Source: CAIKZZ01 sp036742455 (GTDB taxonomy: Bacteria > Pseudomonadota > Gammaproteobacteria > Steroidobacterales > Steroidobacteraceae). From it: a DNA stretch of 64,000 nucleotides. Positions 7,816 to 15,770 of this stretch are shown here, one piece after another (position 1 is the first letter of the stretch; each line of letters opens with the position of its first letter). The notes beneath the pieces were generated by a model that made no database searches, was not told where the DNA came from, and saw only the letters and a list, made by a program, of their open reading frames with translations. The stretch spans positions 135,902-199,901 of the forward strand of contig DAINQU010000002.1 of NCBI GenBank assembly GCA_036742455.1, in the 5' to 3' direction. The position numbers and the translations under genes were made by a program.

Positions 7816-9204
7816 ATGAACCAACAAGAGTTACCGAGCGTCGATTCGACGGCAACGGGTCTGCAGCGTTCGCTCAAAGAGCGCCACATGCGCATGATTG
7901 CGTTGGGCGGCGTCATCGGCGCGGGATTGTTCGTCGGCAGCGGCGTTGTCGTCCAAGCGACCGGTCCTGCGGCAGTCTTTTCGTTTGCCCTGACCGGGCT
8001 ACTGGTCGTCTTGGTGATGCGCATGCTCGGCGAAATGGCCGCCGCGTTTCCCGCGGTCGGTGGTTTCTACGAGTACAACCGCCTTGCGCTGGGTGAATTC
8101 GCCGGCTTCATGACCGGATGGATGTACTGGTATTTCTGGATCATCGTCGTCGCCTTCGAGGCAGTCGCTGGGTCCAAGTTGTTGATCGGGTGGTTTGGTA
8201 CCGAATGGCCTGGGATACAGCCCTGGCATTACACCCTCGGGCTCACTAGCCTCTTCACCGTCGTGAACTTGCTGTCCGTCCGCTCTTGGGGTGAGGCCGA
8301 GTACTGGTTCGCCTCGATCAAGGTCGCGGCCATCGCGCTCTTCCTCCTGATTGGCGTCGTCGTGGTGCTGGGGCTCTGGCATGGGGTCCCGGGCGGATTC
8401 CATTTATTGACCGAGAACGGGGGCTTCATGCCCAAAGGCATCGGTCCCGTGCTCACGGGCGCCGTGGCGGCGACCGGCTTCTACTTCGGTTCGGAAATCG
8501 TCACCGTGGCAGCGGCCGAGTCGGCCGAGCCGGAGCGGGCCATCGCCCGGGCGACACAGTCGGTCGTCTCGCGCGTGCTCGTGTTCTACGTAGGTTCCAT
8601 TTTTCTCGTCGTCTGCATCGTGCCGTGGAACACGGACGCCATGGCGACGCCGTATGTCAGCGTGCTGAACTCCTTGCACGTGCCCTACGCGGGCACGGCC
8701 ATGGGGATCGTGATTTTGACGGCGGTGCTGTCCTGTCTGAACAGCGGCGTATTCGCCTCATCGCGCATGATGATGGCGCTCGCGCGGCGTGGCGATGCCC
8801 CCCGGTTTTTCGCGCGCTTGGACCGCCGCGGCGTCCCGGTCGCCGCGATTTTGGCGAGCATGACGTTCTCGTTCGTCGCCGTGTACATGAATTACTTGTC
8901 CCCGGACAAGGTGTTCAAATTTCTCGTGGACTCGTACGGCACCGTGGCGATCTTTGTGTACGTGTTGATCGCGTTTGCGGAACTCGGGTTGCGCCGTCGC
9001 TTGGAGCGGGAGTGTCCGGAGCGCCTCGTGGTGCGGATGTGGGCGTTCCCCTGGCTGACGATCGTCGCGATCGTGATGATGTTCTCCGTGCTCGGCGCGA
9101 TGGCTTTCATCCCCGAGCAGCAGCAACCGCTCTTGTTCGGCGTGATCAGCGCCGCAGTCATGGCGGTCGGCTACGCGATCTTCCGGCGCGGCCGCCGCGT
9201 CTGA
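7816..9204 (+). CDS. APC-family amino-acid permease (GabP/AnsP-like)
   Basis: A 462-residue inner-membrane carrier of the amino-acid transporter (AAT) group of the APC superfamily with 12 predicted membrane segments. The N-terminal signature LKERHMRMIALGGVIGAGLF, with TM1 following, is typical of GABA, asparagine and aromatic amino-acid permeases; GEMAAAFPAVGGFYEY and FYFGSEIVTVAAAESAEPE are further family blocks. The upstream frame is open to 7723, but ATG 7816 gives the normal start and follows AAAAGGAGGGG by about 11 bases. The substrate cannot be read from sequence; its place between sulfonate and phosphonate modules makes an omega-amino compound possible. It converges on sorB. Confidence 0.88.
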   Translation: MNQQELPSVDSTATGLQRSLKERHMRMIALGGVIGAGLFVGSGVVVQATGPAAVFSFALTGLLVVLVMRMLGEMAAAFPAVGGFYEYNRLALGEFAGFMTGWMYWYFWIIVVAFEAVAGSKLLIGWFGTEWPGIQPWHYTLGLTSLFTVVNLLSVRSWGEAEYWFASIKVAAIALFLLIGVVVVLGLWHGVPGGFHLLTENGGFMPKGIGPVLTGAVAATGFYFGSEIVTVAAAESAEPERAIARATQSVVSRVLVFYVGSIFLVVCIVPWNTDAMATPYVSVLNSLHVPYAGTAMGIVILTAVLSCLNSGVFASSRMMMALARRGDAPRFFARLDRRGVPVAAILASMTFSFVAVYMNYLSPDKVFKFLVDSYGTVAIFVYVLIAFAELGLRRRLERECPERLVVRMWAFPWLTIVAIVMMFSVLGAMAFIPEQQQPLLFGVISAAVMAVGYAIFRRGRRV

Positions 9205-9215
9205 GCGGGACGCGG

Positions 9216-9515
9216 TTACGGGGCGGCGTTCGCCGCCCCGTAGTTCTGCACGAGATAGTCGACGATGGTGACGGCTTCTTCGTCACTCACCGGTGCGCCG
9301 TAGGTCTTGATCATTTTCTTGACCTCGGCTTCCCACTGCGGGCGCTTCAGAAACGGCGCGTTCATTTGGATGTAATCGACGGAGTGGCACACACTGCAGC
9401 GCGCCAACACGATCGATTGATCCGGTGACGGCGCTAGCCGAAGGGCACTTTCATCCGCGAAGGACGACGCAGAGACGACGCTGAGCGTGAGGATCAGGAG
9501 GAGGCGGTTCAGCAC
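9216..9515 (-). CDS. sorB: Sulfite dehydrogenase cytochrome c subunit
   Basis: A 99-residue periplasmic monohaem cytochrome c. Residues 1-20 are a Sec signal peptide ending SSFA, and the haem-attachment motif is C40-S-V-C43-H44 in the segment LARCSVCHSVDY. Its small size and position directly behind the molybdenum enzyme gene (10 bases between them) match SorB of the SorAB sulfite dehydrogenase, in which it accepts electrons from the molybdenum centre and passes them to the respiratory chain. The sixth haem ligand would be a downstream methionine, M51 or M68, which cannot be decided here. Confidence 0.88.
   Translation of the reverse strand: MLNRLLLILTLSVVSASSFADESALRLAPSPDQSIVLARCSVCHSVDYIQMNAPFLKRPQWEAEVKKMIKTYGAPVSDEEAVTIVDYLVQNYGAANAAP
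9217..9242. terminator. Convergent terminator overlapping the sorB 3' end
   Basis: A 12-bp palindromic stem TACGGGGCGGCG / CGCCGCCCCGTA with a 2-base loop lies between the permease stop at 9204 and inside the last codons of sorB. It can serve as terminator for the permease. The same bases encode the Ala-rich SorB C-terminus. Confidence 0.6.
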
Positions 9516-9525
9516 TGGGAGTTCC

Positions 9526-10743
9526 TCAGACGACGGTCAGGCTGACCGACTGAATCACGTTGTTGTGATAGCCGGGATTGTTGAAGATCAGTTCAGAGAC
9601 TTGAGTCGATCCGCCCCGATTGGTCGCTCGGGCCAAGATCACGAGCGGGCCTGTCGCACGAGGCACGTGCGTGTAACTCCACGGCCGGAACGAATAGCGT
9701 CCCAAGTCCTCGCCGAGATCGGCTTCCTCCCAACGGTGGCCGCCGTCGATGGAGACCTCCACCCGACGAATGCCGGTCCCTGAGTCCCAGGCGAGCCCTT
9801 TGACCTGCAGCGGTCCGCCGCTCGGTGTGCGGGCGCCATCGAGAGGACTCGTGATCACCGAATTCACGACCATTTCCGTAATGGGTGTCGTCGTCTCGTT
9901 TTCTTGGGTCGTGAAACGATCGACAAGGGCAAATTTACCCTTGGGGATACGGTAGGCGCTCGCCATCCAAAAATTGGTCAGCGGCTTGGTGAGCGCTTGG
10001 ATCGAGACCACTTGCTTCATCCAGTACGTGGCGGTCCAGCCGGGAACGATAACGCGGGCCGGGTAGCCGTTGTGGTGCGGCAGGGGTTCGCCGTTCATCT
10101 CGTAGGCGATCACCGTGTTCTCATCCAGGGCCTTCCACGCGGGAATGCTCTTCACAAAATCCGGCGTGGCGTCGAGCGCGGGCCGGTCGGCCCCGTCAAA
10201 AGCGATTTCGAGGGCGTCCTTGCTCAGTCCCGCGCGGGCGAGCACGTCTTTGAGACGCGCGCCTTTCCAACGGGCATTCCCCATCGCCCCTAGGCCCCAT
10301 TGCACACCCGGCACGTGCGGGTCGGACAGGCCGCGACGATTGCCCGAGCATTGGCAGACGGCCACGACTTCGACCGGTTCAAACTCGGTCTTCAGCTGTT
10401 CGAGGGTGAGTTCGTAGGGCTTGGTGGCCGCATCACCGCCAATCGTGAGGCGCCACGCCTTGGCATCCACTTCCGCGATACCCATGAGGTGCCAGCGCAC
10501 AAAGAAGCGATCGTTCGGTGTGATCGCACCGTCGAAATAGCTGAGCGGCGTTTCGTAATTGGGCGGTCGATAGGACCGCTTGAGCAGCGGTTGCTTGCCC
10601 GGCAAGCGCTCCAACGTGGCCGTATCGAGGGTGCCTTGTGGCAAGGCTGCGGACGCCAAGCGCGCCGCGAGGCTGCCGCCGGTCAATGCGAGCCCACCGA
10701 GTGCGGACTGCAGGATTGTTCGACGAGTTGCCATGGGCGCCAT
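9526..10743 (-). CDS. sorA: Sulfite dehydrogenase molybdopterin subunit
   Basis: SorA oxidises sulfite to sulfate in the periplasm with a molybdenum-pterin cofactor. From ATG 10743 the protein has 405 residues and a twin-arginine signal (R7-R8 in TRRTIL, then a hydrophobic stretch and ARLASA). The molybdenum-ligating cysteine is C132 in the motif CQCSGNRRG, followed by PHVPGVQWGLGAMGNARW and the oxidoreductase core. The C-terminal dimerisation domain (GIRRVEVSIDGG, FRPWSYTH) is complete. The frame is open to a TTG at 10801-10803 and there is another ATG at 10734; the Tat motif places the start at 10743 or 10734. It follows phnY by about 60 bases on the same strand, an unexpected partner, while the sulfite source Xsc lies some 5 kb away. 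Confidence 0.9.
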   Translation of the reverse strand: MAPMATRRTILQSALGGLALTGGSLAARLASAALPQGTLDTATLERLPGKQPLLKRSYRPPNYETPLSYFDGAITPNDRFFVRWHLMGIAEVDAKAWRLTIGGDAATKPYELTLEQLKTEFEPVEVVAVCQCSGNRRGLSDPHVPGVQWGLGAMGNARWKGARLKDVLARAGLSKDALEIAFDGADRPALDATPDFVKSIPAWKALDENTVIAYEMNGEPLPHHNGYPARVIVPGWTATYWMKQVVSIQALTKPLTNFWMASAYRIPKGKFALVDRFTTQENETTTPITEMVVNSVITSPLDGARTPSGGPLQVKGLAWDSGTGIRRVEVSIDGGHRWEEADLGEDLGRYSFRPWSYTHVPRATGPLVILARATNRGGSTQVSELIFNNPGYHNNVIQSVSLTVV

Positions 10744-10804
10744 CCGGTCAGCGCGGCACTTACCGCTGCGGCCCAGTTTCCCGGGCGCGCAGGGTAATTT
10801 CAAG

Positions 10805-12232
10805 TCACCAGGGCAACGAATACGTTTTGGTGTTCGTAAAACTTTTCATGGCCTCTTGGACGCCTTCCTTGATGCCGGTGCCGGAGTCCTTAATTCCCCC
10901 GAACGGCGTCACTTCGAGGCGATAGCCGGGGACCTCGCGGACGTTGACGGTCCCCACGTTGAGTTCCGTGACGAACCGCGTGATGTAGTCGAGGCGATTG
11001 GTGCAGACCGCCGACGACAGTCCGTAGGCCGTCGAGTTGACCAGTTCGATCGCCTCCTCAATCGAGGAGAAGCGGATCACCGGCGAGACCGGTCCGAACG
11101 TTTCGGTTTTGACCACCGGCATGTCGGCGGTAACGTTGTCGAGCACGGTGGGCGAGTACAGTGCACCCTGACGAACATTGCCGTAGAGCAACTTGGCGCC
11201 GCGCGCGATCGCGTCATTGACCTTCGCTTCAAACTCCATCGCAGCGGCTTCATCGATGACCGTGCCGACGTCGGTCGACGGGTCCATGGGGTCGCCGTAC
11301 GTGAACGCCCGGGTCTTTTCGACCAACAGTTCGACAAATCGATCGGCGACTGCCGTGTGCACGAGGATGCGCTTGACCGCCGTGCAGCGCTGACCGGAAT
11401 TCTTGTACGAGCCGGCGACCGCGAGCGAAGCCGCTTCCTCGATATCCGCGTCTTCCATGACGATGATCGGATCGTTGCCGCCCAGTTCCAGCACCTGGCG
11501 CTTGTAGACTGCCTTGGCCGCGATGTATTTGCCGATGGGCACGCCGCCGGTGAACGTCACGACGTCGACGTCTGGGTGGGTCAGCATCTCGTCGGCGATT
11601 TCTTTCGGGTCGCCGGTGATCACCTGGAACATCTCCGGTGGCAAACCGGCCTCGACGAGCAGATCCGCGAGCAGGATCGCGGTGAGCGGGGTCTTTTCCG
11701 AGGGCTTTAAGACCATCCGGTTGTTGGTGGCGATGGACGGCGCCACCTTGTGGGCCACCTGATTGAGCGGGTGATTGAAGGGGGTGATCGCGCTGATCAC
11801 GCCGAGCAGCGGCTCGCGCATCGTGTAGACGCGGCGCTTTTTGCCGTGGGGCGTGAGATCACAGGAGAAAATCTGGCCGTCATCGACGAGGGCTGCGTTG
11901 CCCGCGAAGGTGAACACGTCGCAGGCGCGGCCGACTTCGTACAGAGAGTCCTTCTTCGACAGTCCGCTTTCCGCGGTGATCAGATCGGAAATGACCTGTA
12001 TGCGCTCGCGCAGCAAAGCCGCCGTCCGCAAGCAGATTTGCGAGCGCTCATAGCGGGTCAGCGTCGGCTTGTAGGCGCGCGCGGCGGCGATGGCAGCGCG
12101 CACATCGTCGACCGTCGCCATCGGTACGGTACCGGCGATGCCGCCCGTATAGGGATTCATGACGGTCGCGGTTCGGTCCGTCTTCTTACGGTCTCGACCA
12201 ATTCGTAGGGTGTCGTAGTGCATCGGTTTCAT
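10805..12232 (-). CDS. phnY: Phosphonoacetaldehyde dehydrogenase
   Basis: PhnY oxidises phosphonoacetaldehyde, the product of PhnW, to phosphonoacetate with NAD+. The 475-residue protein is an aldehyde dehydrogenase with catalytic C283 in NSGQRCTAVKR and the general base E249 in LELGGNDP. The NAD site is visible as PFNHPLNQVAHKVAP and FTGGVPIGKYIAAK. Segments such as REVPGYRLEVTPFGG and the tight linkage to phnA separate it from succinate-semialdehyde dehydrogenases. Its ATG overlaps the phnA stop (ATGA at 12229-12232), implying translational coupling, and the sulfite dehydrogenase genes follow on the same strand. Confidence 0.93.
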   Translation of the reverse strand: MKPMHYDTLRIGRDRKKTDRTATVMNPYTGGIAGTVPMATVDDVRAAIAAARAYKPTLTRYERSQICLRTAALLRERIQVISDLITAESGLSKKDSLYEVGRACDVFTFAGNAALVDDGQIFSCDLTPHGKKRRVYTMREPLLGVISAITPFNHPLNQVAHKVAPSIATNNRMVLKPSEKTPLTAILLADLLVEAGLPPEMFQVITGDPKEIADEMLTHPDVDVVTFTGGVPIGKYIAAKAVYKRQVLELGGNDPIIVMEDADIEEAASLAVAGSYKNSGQRCTAVKRILVHTAVADRFVELLVEKTRAFTYGDPMDPSTDVGTVIDEAAAMEFEAKVNDAIARGAKLLYGNVRQGALYSPTVLDNVTADMPVVKTETFGPVSPVIRFSSIEEAIELVNSTAYGLSSAVCTNRLDYITRFVTELNVGTVNVREVPGYRLEVTPFGGIKDSGTGIKEGVQEAMKSFTNTKTYSLPW

Positions 12233-13449
12233 CCAGCGAGGTTGAGGACCCAGTCGAAGGCATCGAAGTTACGCCACCGGCGCGTGCTATCGAGCTGGGC
12301 GACGGGACGATTCATGATGAGAGGGACACGTTGTTCGGACACGCCGCCGTGGGAGCGCAACGGCGCATCGAGGCCCGACAGGTCGTGTTTTGCTTTGGCG
12401 GTACCGAGGACGACCGATCGCTCGGACACGATGACGAGGTCACCGATACGATCCGGCGGTAGTTCGAACCGAGCCGCGGCTTCTGCGCGCGTGAGCACGC
12501 TCTCGATACCTTGCAGTGCCATCAGGCGCGCGGCCACGTCGGCGACGGCAACGCTTGCGGGTAAATGAACCGTGGCGTAGGAGCCGAGTGCGCCGTGATG
12601 GACCACGTACGGGTCCGTGATCGGCAAGATCACCCGACTCACGCCGGCGCCGAGCCAACCGTCGAGGACGTCTTGCAGGTAAATCACGTACGGCGACGCG
12701 TCCATAAACGTCTTCGCGTTCATGCCGTGATCGGCGGTCATCGCGATCACGCAACCCATCGCATCGAGTTGGGCAAGATAGCCATCCATCATGGCGTAAA
12801 ACGCGTTGGCACCCTCGGTACCCGGCGCGTGTTTGTGCTGGATGTAATCGGTGGTGGAGAGGTACATCACGTCGGGGCGCTGGGTTTCCATCAGGCGCAC
12901 ACCGGCGGCGAACACAAACTCCGAGAGGTCGGCGCTGTAGACCGACGGGACGGGCTTACCCACCAAGTCCACGACCCCTTCAATGCCGTGTTCGGCGAGG
13001 GTCGTGGTGTCGGCCTTCTCGGACGAGAAGCAGATGCCTTTGAGGTTCTTGCCGAGCAGTTTGCGCAGTTTGTCCTTGGCGGTGATGACCGCAACTCGCG
13101 CGCCTGCATCGGCCAACGTCGCCAGCAAGGTCGGCGCGCGCAGCCATTTCGGGTCGTTCATCATCACTTCGGTATTCGTCTCCGGGTCCCAGAGGTAATT
13201 ACCGCAGATGCCGTGGACCGACGGCGGAGCGCCGGTGACGATGGACAGATTGTTGGGGTTCGTGAACGTCGGCACGACGCAATCGGCAATGACGGCCGTA
13301 CCGCCGGCGAGGACGGTCTTGAGATAGGGCATGACGCCCGCCGCAACGGCCTGTGCCAGATAATCCGGTTCGCAGCCGTCGACGCACACGACGACGACCG
13401 GTTGGCTCGGCATCCGATAGCGACGACCATTGACTTCGACTTCACGCAT
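12229..13449 (-). CDS. phnA: Phosphonoacetate hydrolase
   Basis: PhnA cleaves the C-P bond of phosphonoacetate to acetate and phosphate. The 406-residue protein belongs to the alkaline-phosphatase superfamily, and all the expected two-zinc ligands are visible: D24 (VCVDGCEPDY), the nucleophile T63 (PTFTNPNN), D201 and H205 (TTDYIQHKH), D240 and H241 (TADHGMN) and H367 (RSHGGVSEQ). This is the true phosphonoacetate hydrolase, not the unrelated small protein once called PhnA in E. coli. It is the first gene of the phnA-phnY run, and a candidate PhnR operator lies 70 bases upstream. Confidence 0.95.
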   Translation of the reverse strand: MREVEVNGRRYRMPSQPVVVVCVDGCEPDYLAQAVAAGVMPYLKTVLAGGTAVIADCVVPTFTNPNNLSIVTGAPPSVHGICGNYLWDPETNTEVMMNDPKWLRAPTLLATLADAGARVAVITAKDKLRKLLGKNLKGICFSSEKADTTTLAEHGIEGVVDLVGKPVPSVYSADLSEFVFAAGVRLMETQRPDVMYLSTTDYIQHKHAPGTEGANAFYAMMDGYLAQLDAMGCVIAMTADHGMNAKTFMDASPYVIYLQDVLDGWLGAGVSRVILPITDPYVVHHGALGSYATVHLPASVAVADVAARLMALQGIESVLTRAEAAARFELPPDRIGDLVIVSERSVVLGTAKAKHDLSGLDAPLRSHGGVSEQRVPLIMNRPVAQLDSTRRWRNFDAFDWVLNLAG

Positions 13450-13518
13450 GGAGCACCCGATGTGTCCGCTGAGGACAGAGGAGGAGAGTAGAGGGATTAA
13501 AACGAATTCCCGATAAAA

Positions 13519-13533
13519 TGTCGACAGTTGACA
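13519..13533. promoter_or_regulatory. Candidate PhnR operator upstream of phnA
   Basis: The 15-bp element TGTCGACAGTTGACA has inverted arms TGTC and GACA around 7 bases. It differs at a single base from the element in the phnR-phnW intergenic region (15680-15694). It lies just upstream of phnA and downstream of the flavin oxidase stop, where a FadR-type GntR regulator would be expected to bind. Confidence 0.65.
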
Positions 13534-13536
13534 ATT

Positions 13537-14952
13537 TCAGGATGAAGGGGCGACTTTGTCCGCCTTGCCGGCACTGGCTGCGAAACTGGCGAGCCAACGG
13601 TCCCACGCCCGGACCGGTCGATTATGGTCCTCGGCCCATTCCTGACGGCGGATCGCATTGCGCACGACGTGGGAGCCGATAAAACGGATGGGCTCGGGGG
13701 GGAAGTACCCCAAGGGTCCGGTCACGAGACCGCTGCGCGTCCAGGCGTTGTCGTGTCCGAGTGCCAGTGAGGCGAGGATCTCGCCCCCCATCCGGGTCGG
13801 GCCGACGCCGTTGCCGGAGTAACCGAGGCCGTACCAGACATTGGAGTGGCCTGGGAGCGTTCCAAAGAACGGTAACCCCGTCACCGAGCGATCCGACGGG
13901 CCGTTCCAACTCGCCGCGATCGGCGTGTGCGACAACTCCGGAATAAATTTCCGCAACGCGGCACCGAGCGCTGCGGCGTACGGCGAGGGCTGGTTAAAGA
14001 CCGCTCGCATGTACCCGCCGTACGCAAACGTATTACCGCCTTTCCCCAGCATCAAACGCCCGTCGCTCGTGCTGCGGTAGTAGTGCACGAAGGTTCGCGA
14101 ATCGAGAACCGAGATGCCTCGATCGAGGCCGCTGCGTTCCAACGCCATGGGATTGGGCGCGGTGATCACCATATCCGAGGAGACGATCGCGACGGTGCGC
14201 CGGAAGGTCGGGAACAGGCGTCCCATCCAAGCGTTCACCGCGTACACGGCACGATCCGCCACGACGCGTCCGCGTGGCGTGTGCAGCACCAGCGGCGATC
14301 CGGCGGTGATATCGGCGACGGGCGAGCCCTCGTAGAGGCGTATGCCCATCGACAATGCGACGCGCCGCAGGCCGCGGACCAGTTTGCCCGGTTGTACGGT
14401 GGCCGCGACGGGGGAATACCAGCCCTCCAAATGGCCGCGTGATCCGGCGCGCCTTTGGACTTCGTGGACGGGCAAGCGGGTCCACTGCGACAGACCGCGC
14501 TCGCGCAGAGCGTCCATCACCGCATCGGATGCGCCGACTTGCGCCGTGGAGGTCGCGGTGTACAGGGTGCCGTGTAGCCGCCAGTCGCAGTCGATACGAT
14601 GCCCACGCACGAAGGCGTCGATATCGAGGATGGCCTGCTCCGATGCGCGGACCAACCGAGCCGCTTCCGCCTCTCCGTATAAGCGGATCAGCGAAGGGAG
14701 TTTGGTCGACCAGGACAGTACGCAGCCGCCGTTACGGCCGCTGGCACCGCTGCCCACCACATCGGATTCAAGGATCACGACATCCAATGCTGGATCCGCC
14801 TGTTTGGCCAAAATGGCCGTCCACAAGCCCGTATAGCCACCCCCGACGATGGCCAGTTGCGTTCGTATCGCGCCCTCCAGCGGTCGCGCCGGTTCGGCGC
14901 CTTCGAGCTCGAGGGCCTCTGCCAACCAGAAGGGACGGAACCGATGACTCAT
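13537..14952 (-). CDS. DAO-family FAD oxidoreductase of the phosphonate cluster
   Basis: A 471-residue flavoprotein with the FAD motif IVGGGYTGLWTAILA (G37, G39, G42), ribose-binding E62 and the hallmark GASGRNGGCVLSW at 69-81. Related FAD oxidoreductases recur in bacterial aminoethylphosphonate clusters, where they have been linked to oxidation of aminoethylphosphonate or its N-methyl derivative to phosphonoacetaldehyde, the PhnY substrate. That role fits here because the gene starts inside the phnR stop (ATGA at 14949-14952) and lies next to phnA. It is clearly distinct in sequence from the oxidase beside xsc. The exact substrate is inference from context. Confidence 0.85.
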   Translation of the reverse strand: MSHRFRPFWLAEALELEGAEPARPLEGAIRTQLAIVGGGYTGLWTAILAKQADPALDVVILESDVVGSGASGRNGGCVLSWSTKLPSLIRLYGEAEAARLVRASEQAILDIDAFVRGHRIDCDWRLHGTLYTATSTAQVGASDAVMDALRERGLSQWTRLPVHEVQRRAGSRGHLEGWYSPVAATVQPGKLVRGLRRVALSMGIRLYEGSPVADITAGSPLVLHTPRGRVVADRAVYAVNAWMGRLFPTFRRTVAIVSSDMVITAPNPMALERSGLDRGISVLDSRTFVHYYRSTSDGRLMLGKGGNTFAYGGYMRAVFNQPSPYAAALGAALRKFIPELSHTPIAASWNGPSDRSVTGLPFFGTLPGHSNVWYGLGYSGNGVGPTRMGGEILASLALGHDNAWTRSGLVTGPLGYFPPEPIRFIGSHVVRNAIRRQEWAEDHNRPVRAWDRWLASFAASAGKADKVAPSS

Positions 14953-15638
14953 CGCAGGGCTCGCGCGACCGGTCCGGCCGCTTTGTGCATTCTCGCCCGA
15001 CTGTCCGCGGCATGCGCTCGCAACAATCGTCCCGCGCGGGCGGGATCTCGGGCTTCGATGGCGTCCACAATCGCCGTGTGCTCGGCCACCGAGACGGCGA
15101 AACCACCGCCTTCGGCCAGACCGCGGAGGCGATACAGCAACAGTTCTTTGGTCAACCGCCGATAGGTCGCCGACAAATGGCTGTTGCCGACGGCGTCCAC
15201 CAGGGCATCGTGGAAGGCGAGGTTGAGGGCGTGATACCGCGTGATGTCCGCCGCCTCGGTGGCGGCGGTCATGTCGCTCAGCAGTGCCTTGAGGCCTTCG
15301 AGCGCATCCACCGCGATGCGCTCGGCGAGGCGGCGCCCGATAAATTCGTCGAGCACTTCGCGCAGATCGTAGACCTCGTCCGCTTCAACGAGCGTGACTT
15401 CGCGGACGAAGACACCGCGATTGCGTTCGGCACGCACGATCCCGCATTCCTCGAGTGCACGCAGCGCTTCGCGCACCGGTCCGCGACTCGTGCCGAACCG
15501 TTCGGCGAGGGCAACTTCGTTAATGCGCCGGCCGACCGGCAGCTCGCCGGCCAGGATCAGACGCTCGATCTCCGCTTGCACGGCCGAAGGCAGCGAGTGG
15601 GCTTGCAGAATCTGTAGCGGACTGGTCGGTGCGTTCAT
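14949..15638 (-). CDS. phnR: GntR/FadR-family regulator of phosphonate use
   Basis: A 229-residue regulator with a GntR winged helix at about 16-75 (recognition segment INEVALAERFGTSRGPVREA) and an FCD ligand-binding domain from about 80 to 215, where LAFHDALVDAVGN carries a likely metal-binding His. It matches the GntR regulators associated with phnW/phnA/phnY clusters. ATG 15638 is preferred over the TTG at 15650 because it gives a normal N-terminus. It is co-transcribed with the flavin oxidase and divergent from phnW, and two near-identical palindromes flank the regulon. The ligand is probably a pathway phosphonate. Confidence 0.87.
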   Translation of the reverse strand: MNAPTSPLQILQAHSLPSAVQAEIERLILAGELPVGRRINEVALAERFGTSRGPVREALRALEECGIVRAERNRGVFVREVTLVEADEVYDLREVLDEFIGRRLAERIAVDALEGLKALLSDMTAATEAADITRYHALNLAFHDALVDAVGNSHLSATYRRLTKELLLYRLRGLAEGGGFAVSVAEHTAIVDAIEARDPARAGRLLRAHAADSRARMHKAAGPVARALR

Positions 15639-15677
15639 AACAGGACCCAAAAGTCGATGTTAGCGGCTCAACGGGAA

Positions 15678-15696
15678 AGTGTCGACAGATGACACT
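15678..15696. promoter_or_regulatory. Candidate PhnR operator in the phnR-phnW divergent region
   Basis: AGTGTC and GACACT form perfect 6-bp arms around the 7-base centre GACAGAT. The core is shared with the element upstream of phnA. It lies 40 bases from the phnR start and 75 bases from the phnW start, so one site could control both directions. Confidence 0.68.
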
Positions 15697-15770
15697 TTTG
15701 CAGTTTACAGTATTCCGTCCCGTCTTCCAGACCACCCGGCGCTTCGCCACAAGCCCCGCAGGAGTCCGCT

